A stretch of 64,000 nt of DNA from JAFEDN01 sp963795715. GTDB taxonomy: Bacteria; Pseudomonadota; Gammaproteobacteria; Coxiellales; Coxiellaceae. Shown here one piece after another: positions 20,045 to 28,543 of this stretch. The notes beneath the pieces are model-generated. The model was not told where the DNA came from. It saw only the letters and a list, made by a program, of their open reading frames with translations, and did not search any database. Position numbers and translations under genes: made by a program. The DNA is taken from assembly GCA_963795715.1 (NCBI GenBank), contig CAWCIY010000002.1, forward strand, positions 2,108,001-2,172,000, given 5' to 3'. Numbering within the stretch: the first letter of the stretch is position 1; every line of letters starts with the position of its first letter.

Positions 20045-22945
20045 TCAATAGTTCTGATTAAGTGACGTAACGGTATCATTTCCGGCCGGTGGAGCAGAGC
20101 CGGTCTTCGGCAGAGAGGGCGAGGGCATAAAGTGTTGCGAGCTAGTCTCAGCTAACGGCGGTAGTTGCAACATTGATTTCGTAGTATGTTTTGAGTCTGA
20201 CCCTGGTTGCTCCAGTCTACTTATTTTTGGTATTGGCGGCTTTTCTATCGTTTGTTTTATTTGTTTTCTGAAGTTTTCAAATTCCTGCTCTGTCTTTTCC
20301 CAGAACTCTTCATCCTTTTTTTTGGCATCATAGGGCTGACTTAGTCGTGCACATTTAAGCTTCAGGTTTTCCCAACTATATTGCTCCTGGTAGTGTTTAC
20401 AAGCCCCCTCTAAATGAATCGATTTCATAAATTTATTGGATTCTATTTTTTGTAATAATTTATACCATTCCACACGATAATACAGCGGTCCGTATGTCCC
20501 TACAAAAACTCCTTTATAACATATACTGTTATGAGCCTCACATTGCCTCCATGTCATCGGTGCAACCCCATCGACTCGTGTCAACAACGCATTGATAATA
20601 TTAGGACACATTCCCCAAACAGCCGCGCCTAATGGCTGCTCGCCTTCAGCATTCGGCATATCGGGTAGCGCGCCTTTTTCGAGCAACATACCGACTTGTT
20701 TCTCATCACCTTCTTTACAAGCCGTAACCAATTGATCCTGCAAAGCCGATTGCATAGGAGTTGATAGGAATTGAGATTTGAATAACTTCAATTGCTGTGT
20801 GCGAACTTTCCACAAAGATTGAAGAGCTTTGAGGTCTGCGATCACACTTTTAGTAGCAAGAGCGGGTTCACCAGGATTGATGCAATCTTCGGTATATGGC
20901 CATTCGGGATCCTGACGATGTACAACCTTTTCGGTATTATCTCTGTAAAAAGCATAAGCACTTCCAAGCTCCACGCCAAGGGCGAAGGGTATAAACCACG
21001 ACATCGACTCCGTTTTACGTGTCCGCGGTAACGGAGACGTCCATTCCTTCGGGCACGGATTAAACGCTCTGTCTAAGCGGCAATACTCATTCACCAGGTG
21101 AGCAGGGAGTAATTTTTGTTCCTGGCCTACTCCCTGACTCCAAAACGTTTCTGCAGGCCTATTTAAAAACCAATGGGCGCGATGGGTATAATCCACATAA
21201 AACTGCAATGCATTCGTTAGTCCTGTTAACTTAAAATGCTTACCATACGCGGTAGATCTGATTTCCAATTCCCGCAATTGTATTTCCTGGTTTTCCTTTG
21301 ATAGGTATTTCTGTATCATCGTCCACATATGCCAATCCACTGCCCATAAAGCATATTGAAAGGCCGTAATTTGCTTAAATTCCCGTCCTGATAAATCTTT
21401 CACCTCTCCTGAAAGCAATAATAAACCCTGATCTTTCAGGATCAGTATTTCAGCCTTTTCCTGTTCACCTTCGGCGACAAATTGCAGCAACTGGTTTAAA
21501 TTATTTGGGGAAACTGGCAGCATGGTCTGTGGCGAGCCTACCCCCTCGGAATCAAATTTTGCTTCCGACCAAGGACTGATGGAAGACTTTTGCTGAATAG
21601 GCGATTTGCTAACGAGTTTTAATTCTCCGGGTGTTTCCGAGTATTTTTTAATTTCTGTTAGCTGTGCTTTGATTAAAAATTCCATATTTTCCTGTTCAGC
21701 AGCCTGTTTGTCTAATTTTTCCTGATGCTCTTTAAGTGAATCCTCTAACGCTGCCACGGCTTGTTCGCGTTCACTTAATTTTTTCTGCTGTGAATTGAGT
21801 TGCGCCTGAATAAAATCCAGCTCCGCTTCTTGTTCCCTGAATAAATCTAATTTTGGTTGCATTAACTGCTGTGCTAATTCGTGTTGGATTCGCAGTTGAT
21901 TTGATTTAGTTCTTTCCTGTTCTAATTTTTTTTCTACTTGATTAAGTTGAACCTGATTTGAAGAGGAATTTGATTGCAATTCAAATAATTCTTTAGATAA
22001 CCTCTCCTCTGAGGATGTTGCAGATTTTAACTTTATGAGTAGTTGCTCACTTTCTTTTTCAAAAAAAGAGCGTTCTGCTTGCCATTTTTTCAAAGACAGA
22101 GTTAACTCTGCCTCTTTTATCTGTAATTCCTGTTTTTGTTGCTCAAATTCCTGCTTTTCAATTTTGCCTCGGTCCAAATTTAACTCTAACATGAGCAAAT
22201 CTCGATAGTCTTTGTATTTTTCTAAACAGGCCTTCCGGTAAGCAGGGTAATCGTTACGGCGGCTTAATCCAAGCAGGCAAGGTAAAATACCCACCGGTTC
22301 ATATTCTGTCAGCCGTTTAATATAATCATCGATAGATTGCCAGTCATTTTGTTCTAAATTATACCAGGAGCGCCCATCGCGAATCAGATGATGACCCAGT
22401 GCGGGAAAAGTGGCTTGATAATCACCTTCCAGCATTAAAGGTAATATAAAGTCAGCCCTTTCGGGATCGCTCGATCTATCCTTATATTCTTTCAGAATAA
22501 ACTGAAGTTCTTTATAAACATTTGTATTGCTGCCAGGCTCAGTGCGTGCAGCATAACGATTGGTGCCAATCAGCAATACATACTGGCTTCCCTGGATTCC
22601 CAAAAGCATTTTTTCATCCATTTCACCTGTCATTTGTGCAAGATCAAACCACGGTCTCATTCCCGCACTTTCAAAATCCTTTTTCATGGCTTTGAGAAGG
22701 CTTTGTAAGGCCTCGTTTTTTAATGTCTTTACCTCCCAGGCATAACTGAGAAAAACCTGTGGTTGGGTGATGGTTTTGATTTGTTTTTCATCAAGCTGTA
22801 AGTATAGTTTCGCCTGCTCTTTTATCATTTTTTTAACTTTTTTTAAAAATATCTCGAGTCTTCCCCGGGCATATAAATTGATATATTTTGAAGATTGAGG
22901 TAGGAATGATGCTTTACTCATAGTATTTTTTTCTCTCCATTTCAT
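20045..22945 (-). CDS. TIR domain - coiled coil - ankyrin protein
   Basis: This 966-aa protein has a TIR-type domain at about residues 60-200: QVFLSYAW opens it, RPWFDLAQM and SQYVLLIGTNRY follow, and E146 in VYKELQFI is placed like the catalytic glutamate of NAD-cleaving TIR proteins. A long coiled coil rich in Glu, Gln and Lys spans about 245-440. A middle domain (500-720) is unassigned. Ankyrin-like repeats lie near 740-800 (LVTACKEGDEKQVGMLLEKG, then LGAAVWGMCPNIINALL). There is no signal peptide or membrane helix. AAGGAATTA precedes the ATG; a second ATG eight codons in is possible. The stop lies 14 bp from the end of B2. The combination suggests an effector or an NAD-depleting defence-like protein. 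Confidence 0.72.
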   Translation of the reverse strand: MKWREKNTMSKASFLPQSSKYINLYARGRLEIFLKKVKKMIKEQAKLYLQLDEKQIKTITQPQVFLSYAWEVKTLKNEALQSLLKAMKKDFESAGMRPWFDLAQMTGEMDEKMLLGIQGSQYVLLIGTNRYAARTEPGSNTNVYKELQFILKEYKDRSSDPERADFILPLMLEGDYQATFPALGHHLIRDGRSWYNLEQNDWQSIDDYIKRLTEYEPVGILPCLLGLSRRNDYPAYRKACLEKYKDYRDLLMLELNLDRGKIEKQEFEQQKQELQIKEAELTLSLKKWQAERSFFEKESEQLLIKLKSATSSEERLSKELFELQSNSSSNQVQLNQVEKKLEQERTKSNQLRIQHELAQQLMQPKLDLFREQEAELDFIQAQLNSQQKKLSEREQAVAALEDSLKEHQEKLDKQAAEQENMEFLIKAQLTEIKKYSETPGELKLVSKSPIQQKSSISPWSEAKFDSEGVGSPQTMLPVSPNNLNQLLQFVAEGEQEKAEILILKDQGLLLLSGEVKDLSGREFKQITAFQYALWAVDWHMWTMIQKYLSKENQEIQLRELEIRSTAYGKHFKLTGLTNALQFYVDYTHRAHWFLNRPAETFWSQGVGQEQKLLPAHLVNEYCRLDRAFNPCPKEWTSPLPRTRKTESMSWFIPFALGVELGSAYAFYRDNTEKVVHRQDPEWPYTEDCINPGEPALATKSVIADLKALQSLWKVRTQQLKLFKSQFLSTPMQSALQDQLVTACKEGDEKQVGMLLEKGALPDMPNAEGEQPLGAAVWGMCPNIINALLTRVDGVAPMTWRQCEAHNSICYKGVFVGTYGPLYYRVEWYKLLQKIESNKFMKSIHLEGACKHYQEQYSWENLKLKCARLSQPYDAKKKDEEFWEKTEQEFENFRKQIKQTIEKPPIPKISRLEQPGSDSKHTTKSMLQLPPLAETSSQHFMPSPSLPKTGSAPPAGNDTVTSLNQNY

Positions 22946-23104
22946 TTAATTCCTTAATAATTTTTTTTAATGCCTACTGACTTGGCGGAAAAATCACACC
23001 CGCAATCCTAACTCAAGAATGTGGCTCTACCCCAAATAAGGGGGCAATTTAATCGAAATTATAATACCTTAGTCATTGATTAGATGAGAATAAGGAGATT
23101 AAAT

Positions 23105-23257
23105 ATGCCCCAGAAGGATTTTATCCTAAATTTACCTGGCTTTTCCAGCAAAAAAGTCAGCGGTTATCTGCCCTTGATCCTCGATGTGCATTATCGACGC
23201 AAGGCTAGGTGTGCTTTCTGCCACGGTAAACAGCTGCGTAAAAAAGCCAATCCGTAA
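23105..23257 (+). pseudogene. ISL3-family transposase N-terminal remnant
   Basis: A 50-codon frame encodes FILNLPGFSSKKVSGYLPL and ends with a CAFCHGKQLRKK zinc-finger half, the start of ISL3 transposases. About 80 bp upstream, GGCTCTACCCCAAATAAGGG fits an ISL3 terminal repeat. The rest of the gene is absent. Confidence 0.65.
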
Positions 23258-23275
23258 CGTCAAACACGCACAAAA

Positions 23276-23537
23276 GACGGTGTCTTTTGATAAAATTATC
23301 CCTAAAAACAGGGTGTTAGTATGAGGAAATGTGCGGGTAAAATTGATACAAGAAAAACCCCGTATCGCTTTTCGCCCAAATCTTAATTATTTATACTCTT
23401 CTGACTTTATCTTCAGAACGGGAATAAACAATATGCCAAGGAAAAACAAAACTCATTATTACGAAGCCATGTGGATGCTACGCGGCAATTATCGCCAATC
23501 AATTTTCAATGATAACGAGGACTGCCTTTACTTCTAA
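23276..23537 (+). pseudogene. Second RAYT-derived relic
   Basis: It begins with GACGGTGTCTTTTGATAAAA and a leader shared with 27629-27696. The frame from ATG at 23433 encodes MPRKNKTHYYEAMWMLRGNY, a divergent RAYT N-terminus ending at YF. It is a separate lineage from the type-A fragments. Confidence 0.6.
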
Positions 23538-23760
23538 TCATTACTAGAAAATACTATAGAGAAATGATCATTTGCTTCATCTTACGCATGAAGTTTCTCA
23601 GATACTAGTTAAGGAGACAGAAACCGCAAGCAGAACGATGCCGAAAAACAACATCTTAAAAATAAGTATTATTAAAATAGAGAAAGATTTGAAAAAATTG
23701 GGTTAAAATTCCAAATTAAACATTCCAAGACTGAAGACAACAAATCGAAGCGAATCTTTC

Positions 23761-24172
23761 GAGCAATCAGGTGATGAATTAAATAAACTATTAAAGCTCA
23801 TGCTAAAATAAATATGTATAAATTTAATGCGCATATTTCAAATTTTAACCGATTGATTTTTTGCAATACAGAAGCAAAATAAGTGGATCTGACACCGCCA
23901 TACGGAAAGTATCAGTAGAACAATGCACCGACATTTGCAACTTATTAGACCAAAAGAATCCATGAGATCGATTTTAAATAATATTGAAAATGACTTAATT
24001 AAATTAAGTCGTTGTTAATTTTTTTATATTAAAAGTCACTATCACTCGGATTCAAAATGGAGGATGCGGGTTTTAACTCCTCCATGGTTGTCCATTTTCG
24101 ATACGTACATCTTTTATCGTTAAATGATTGTATTTATTTTTTATTTTTAATAATTATCCTAATGTGACACCT
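23761..24172 (+). repeat. Repeat B3: type-B element
   Basis: It starts at GAGCAATCAGGTGATG like B1 and ends with the common right terminal repeat at 24172. The left ~130 bp is nearly identical to B1 and B2. Confidence 0.8.
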
Positions 24173-24181
24173 CGTTTGTAA

Positions 24182-25066
24182 TTAAACTCGGAATTGATAA
24201 CTGTTTCTTGAATCATCAGCGGCGGTTTTCTTACAACAAAGGGTATTGTAAATACTGGCACAACATCCTGATATAAATCCCTTTAAATTCGGATTAGGCT
24301 CTAATGATTGATAAGAGGATGCTTCGAGACCGGTTTGAATATTTCCTTCAACCTTATTTTTACAACACCGATTAAATAAGCCATTAAAAATTTTATCGAC
24401 TCCAGCTGAAAGTAAAGGGAATAATAGCGGTCCGCCAAAAGTTACTCCAAGGACACAGATCGTGGCTCCAACAGGGTGTTCAACCCAATCGGTAAGATCT
24501 CCGTAAAGGGTTTTTCTATTATTAAGATCAGGATTCTCTAGCCCTGAATAAGTGTAAACAACCGATCCTAAAGAATCTAAGGCATTTGCCATAAACACAA
24601 TACCGGCTTTTAAGAAGTAAGTTTTCCAATTAAAAAATTTAGCCTCAGTAGAACCAGTCGCATAGATGGAAAGACTGGAGACAATCGAAGGAGTAATATG
24701 ATACAAAAAAGTTTTTGGAATATTAGTACGTAAAAGAACAGACCACAAAACAGCAACTTGCCAAGAACGGGCATTAATCGCGCCGCCCAGGATATTCAGA
24801 TAAGAATTTTTTTCTTCAATTTCTTTAAGATGTACTTCGCCTGAAATAGGTATATTTTTGCAATAAATATAAACGGTTCTTCCAGCTTTTACACTATTCC
24901 ACCAGGCCAAGCCTATTAATTGTTGATCAGTTAAGTAAAACAACGCCTTGGCCGCATCATTTGGATTTTTATAATCTCTCAACTCAATGATTAAAACAGT
25001 TGCAGCATATACCGCAATGCCACCTTGTATTATCGCATTTCTTAATGCTAATTTTGAAGATCTCAT
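24182..25066 (-). CDS. Membrane protein, 294 aa, unknown family
   Basis: No family was recognised. It has several hydrophobic segments: residues about 10-28 (AIIQGGIAVYAATVLIIEL), about 100-115, 122-138, 152-170 and 201-220 (ATICVLGVTFGGPLLFPLL). The cysteine-rich tail (NRCCKNK, SGCCASIYNTLCCKKT) resembles lipidated or palmitoylated C-termini, which is inference. The ATG is preceded by AAGGAGGCCTT, a very good ribosome binding site. The stop codon lies 10 bp from the end of repeat B3. It is probably a membrane-targeted accessory protein. Confidence 0.7.
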   Translation of the reverse strand: MRSSKLALRNAIIQGGIAVYAATVLIIELRDYKNPNDAAKALFYLTDQQLIGLAWWNSVKAGRTVYIYCKNIPISGEVHLKEIEEKNSYLNILGGAINARSWQVAVLWSVLLRTNIPKTFLYHITPSIVSSLSIYATGSTEAKFFNWKTYFLKAGIVFMANALDSLGSVVYTYSGLENPDLNNRKTLYGDLTDWVEHPVGATICVLGVTFGGPLLFPLLSAGVDKIFNGLFNRCCKNKVEGNIQTGLEASSYQSLEPNPNLKGFISGCCASIYNTLCCKKTAADDSRNSYQFRV

Positions 25067-25261
25067 AAGGCCTCCTTATAACTAATTTTAAAAAAATATA
25101 ATAGAAATTGAAGTAGAATAGGAGAACTTTTTTGGCAGAAAAATGGCGAAATGCTTTTATTTTCCTTATCATTTGCAGTCCTTTCTTCCCTATGTAATGA
25201 CTAAAAGCTAGATAAATTTTAACAAAATTAATAATAAATTGTCAAATTTTTATTACACTAC

Positions 25262-25401
25262 GGTTCTAGTCTGTTTAAGGCGGCGCTTACGGCGGAGAAA
25301 ATGGAGGATAATTGCCGCTTTTCGATGCCTGTGTTGAGAGCATTCCTGACGCCAAAAAGGTACGGGTGGTATTGGATAATTTCGGCACGCATTGTGCCTA
25401 A
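25262..25401 (+). pseudogene. IS630-type transposase remnant
   Basis: The plus strand encodes FDACVESIPDAKKVRVVLDN followed by FGTHCA, matching the second catalytic Asp block (VLDNLNTH) of IS630-family transposases. Flanking parts are lost. Confidence 0.5.
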
Positions 25402-25427
25402 CGGTGACTGCGGCAAGACCATCCGAA

Positions 25428-27413
25428 TCATGGTTCGTTTAACGTCGAAATTTGTGTTGTAGGGCCGGAACACACAGATTTCGGCAAAGGAAGGAAAATA
25501 TTTGTATTGTGGCTTTGCGATTCTTTTGGAGCAATTTGTTTTTCTTCAGCAAAACTGGTTTGTTGCGGAAATCGGAATTGGATGGCGTCTTTGTCAAATA
25601 GATTGAGATAATCTTGAATGGATGATTCATCTTTCGCTTCAACTACTTGTTTTAACGAAGTCGAATTATTTGTTTTACTAAAAAGTCTACCAAAAAAATG
25701 TTCCATCATGGTCGATTCAGGTTGAGCGCAGATTTCATTAGCAATATCCTTGCTGCGAGCAATGATGTTTTTAAATTTTTGAATTTGCTCATTTTGAGGA
25801 TTAAATTTTTCTTCAACATCAGTAATTTGGCACAAATTACGCGCGGACATTGCATAATCAAATATTTTTATTAAACAACCTGCCATTTCTTGCACTTTTT
25901 TAGGAACATTATTATTTTTATTTTGTTTTAAATAGTTAAGTATCTCCCTTGTAGACCCTGGAAATATACCACTCTGATAAGAAGCGATCATTTGTTTGGC
26001 ACTACGATAATTTTCATTATAAATCAGGCCAAAACCTAATGCCCAAAATATTACTGGACGAAAAAGATCTTCTTTTATAGAATCCTTATCACGACTTTCA
26101 ATGAGTAAAGGTAAATTTTTTAAGATGATTTTTCCAAATTTTTCGGCTTGAGAGCCAACCTCTTTATACCAAATGTGAAGATATGACTCGAATAAATTAG
26201 AACTTGACATTTTTTCTGTGAAGCTGCGATGTATAACTACCGGAAAATTCAAACCAAATGTCGAAGCTTCTATTTGCTCGCCATCAGGATTTTTTAAAAT
26301 TTCTGGGCTTTTAGTCCACTCTACTAAGGACTTGGGTGTATTGATCAAAAGACCTTTTTTTAAAAGCGCTCTTTCAACTATATCAATGGGCAGAGTGCGA
26401 TAATGGAGTAATTCTATATTAGTAATTACTAGATCCAATAAATTATCAAAGTATTTTTCTTGTTGCGGGTCCTTGATTTGATCCACCATAATTGCACAAT
26501 CGAAATCGGAATTAGGCGTGAGCTCTTTTCTAGAAAACGAACCAGTGCCGACAACGCAGAATTTGGGGGTTTTAAAACCTTTCGCTGTTAACAAATCCTC
26601 ACAAAGTTGAAACAGGGTTTCTATAATTATGACTGATATTTTGTAAATTTCAGTTTCAATTTTACAAAGCTCCTTAGAATCAGGAATTTTCCATTGATCC
26701 CATAGGGTTTTTATTATGGATTTGTGTAATTTTAATTTTTCCTCAACCAAGTCATTAATGACTTTTTGAATTATCATTATGCGCTCTTGGAGCTCTTTAA
26801 AATCTTCAGGGCTCTTCTTACTTTCACTGACATATTCTAGGGCATGGCTAAGAATTTCAACTTGCCCTTCAGCCATTTCTTCAATTATTTTTTCCCTTTT
26901 TTTTTCATCAGTCACTAGAGTTAATTTAGCTTCATAGCGATTAACAAAAAAAGATGAGACACTCAAGGGGAATCTTCGACTACATCCTATTTTACTGGTC
27001 TTTATCCAAAATTTGTGTTTACGATAAATATTTTCAGCATCTAAAAATAGTTGCTCTTGCTCAGTAATAGGTATGAATTTTTTTATGAGTGGTATTAACT
27101 TTTCAAAGTTAAGCGCCAAAGAGAGCAATTCATTACTAACATTCGTGTAATCACTGGGGTTGTGTTTGTTTAGGATAGCGACCGCATCCGTTGAGCATGA
27201 TGCCCATAAATATCGTAGGTGCTTTGAAAACTCATCTGAGTGTTCTGCCATTAATTTTTGGTCATTAATCAATTCTACACTGATATTTAATATTTCGGAC
27301 AATTGTTTTTGGGAATCACCGTGAGACGTTTTAATTTCACGCAGTTTATCAAACTTTTCTTTAAAATTTCCCCACAAATTCCCATCATTTTTCACGCTTG
27401 CACCTTTTATCAT
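25428..27413 (-). CDS. Nucleotidyltransferase-fold protein (DUF294/GlnD-type motif)
   Basis: This 661-aa protein has the signature GTGSFSRKELTPNSDFDCAI at residues 289-308: G291-S292, R295, E297, S302-D303 and D305 form the GS...R.E...SD.D nucleotidyltransferase active site of the GlnD/DUF294 type. Residues 1-270 are helical and resemble no regulator seen here; 320-600 are helical and may hold the remaining nucleotidyltransferase-like elements. There is no HD domain or CBS pair, unlike GlnD or canonical DUF294 proteins. Such enzymes transfer AMP or UMP to proteins or small molecules. The context suggests an effector rather than nitrogen regulation. The last ~15 residues may derive from the neighbouring IS630 relic. 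Confidence 0.68.
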   Translation of the reverse strand: MIKGASVKNDGNLWGNFKEKFDKLREIKTSHGDSQKQLSEILNISVELINDQKLMAEHSDEFSKHLRYLWASCSTDAVAILNKHNPSDYTNVSNELLSLALNFEKLIPLIKKFIPITEQEQLFLDAENIYRKHKFWIKTSKIGCSRRFPLSVSSFFVNRYEAKLTLVTDEKKREKIIEEMAEGQVEILSHALEYVSESKKSPEDFKELQERIMIIQKVINDLVEEKLKLHKSIIKTLWDQWKIPDSKELCKIETEIYKISVIIIETLFQLCEDLLTAKGFKTPKFCVVGTGSFSRKELTPNSDFDCAIMVDQIKDPQQEKYFDNLLDLVITNIELLHYRTLPIDIVERALLKKGLLINTPKSLVEWTKSPEILKNPDGEQIEASTFGLNFPVVIHRSFTEKMSSSNLFESYLHIWYKEVGSQAEKFGKIILKNLPLLIESRDKDSIKEDLFRPVIFWALGFGLIYNENYRSAKQMIASYQSGIFPGSTREILNYLKQNKNNNVPKKVQEMAGCLIKIFDYAMSARNLCQITDVEEKFNPQNEQIQKFKNIIARSKDIANEICAQPESTMMEHFFGRLFSKTNNSTSLKQVVEAKDESSIQDYLNLFDKDAIQFRFPQQTSFAEEKQIAPKESQSHNTNIFLPLPKSVCSGPTTQISTLNEP

Positions 27414-27628
27414 CTATGTTGAATAAGCAATATATTTTAATTTATTAATCTTAAAAGAAACTTAAAATAGTATAAATAATATCAAAAATGATGGAAGAAC
27501 AAAGATTGCCTCAGCGCTAAACGGAATTGCCCTTAGCACCACAACACCCGCTGCAACGGATGTATGGGCCATCCGTATGCAGCGTGGCGCATGACTGGTA
27601 CAATATGCTAAGTTCCTTCTTTCGAAAG

Positions 27629-27696
27629 ACGGCGTCACATCCACATATTTTGATAAAATTATCTCTAAAAACAGGGTGTTAGTATGAGGAAATGGG
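27629..27696 (+). repeat. Left-end fragment of the second RAYT-type repeat
   Basis: GACGGCGTCACATCC, then TTTTGATAAAATTATCTCTA and CAGGGTGTTAGTATGAGGAA match the leader at 23276-23330. It is cut by the adjoining IS66 fragment. Confidence 0.6.
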
Positions 27697-28313
27697 AAAT
27701 ATTCGGTGAACCCGTATTAAAAAATATGTTGATGTTCGAATTTAGGAGGCTTAGCCATCAACTGCCGCAAAGATAAATTCATATTCCAAGGAAAAAGATG
27801 ATCAATCAGTTCAGGAGGAGAACCCCCGCGCATAGCGCATTCCTGAAGGTAAGCTAGTAACCAAGTGTGTGGATTAATATCCCAAAGCTTTAATGTCTTC
27901 AGAATGGTAAACATCACCGCCGCTAATTCAGCCGACCAAAATAATAATTTTTTCGTCCCAGAACACTTCCTCTCAATCCTCGTTCAGCGGCATTATTATC
28001 CATCGGAATATGAGGATGATCGACAAAGATCGTTAGTCCTTGCCAATGATTCGACAAACTTTTCAGTAATTTTTTCGCTGAGGGTAAAATCGGGTGATCT
28101 TTTAACTCTAATTCTCTTTGTTCAGCCATCTCCTTTATCGCTTTCCTGAGTTCACTGTCCATGGATTTAAATATTTTAGAATCAGGTTGATTTTGAATAC
28201 GCTGATTATTAATATGATAAAGGTGATTAATCTTCTCTACCCAGCTCAAACCCCAGTTTTCTTGTTGCGGGTAGGCTTTATTTACTATATTCTAGAAAAT
28301 CGCGACGCACATG
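27697..28313 (-). pseudogene. tnpC: IS66-family transposase, 3' fragment (third copy)
   Basis: It carries the IS66 terminal sequence (AATATTCGGTGAACCCG) and the C-terminal third of TnpC, closest to the copy at 11.9-13.7 kb. About 14 bp are missing after KNYY, shifting the frame. The sequence ends abruptly near GCATGTGCGTCGCG, so the 5' two thirds are gone. Confidence 0.85.
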
Positions 28314-28543
28314 CAACGTTCCGGATTGAATAAACTCGATGGCATTTTAGCCTTGTTTTTACGGCTGTTATGCCTGATCAGCTAGGAGACATTATCATCA
28401 TGTGGTGCGACACTTACCCGGTTGGTTGTGTTTACCCCTAATAACTAATTTGTTACCATTCCCGTGCAGATCAGGAATCGCAGGTGAGAGATAATTAACA
28501 GAATGTGTAGATAAGTTAGAAGCAAAAATAGGAGAATCCCATA

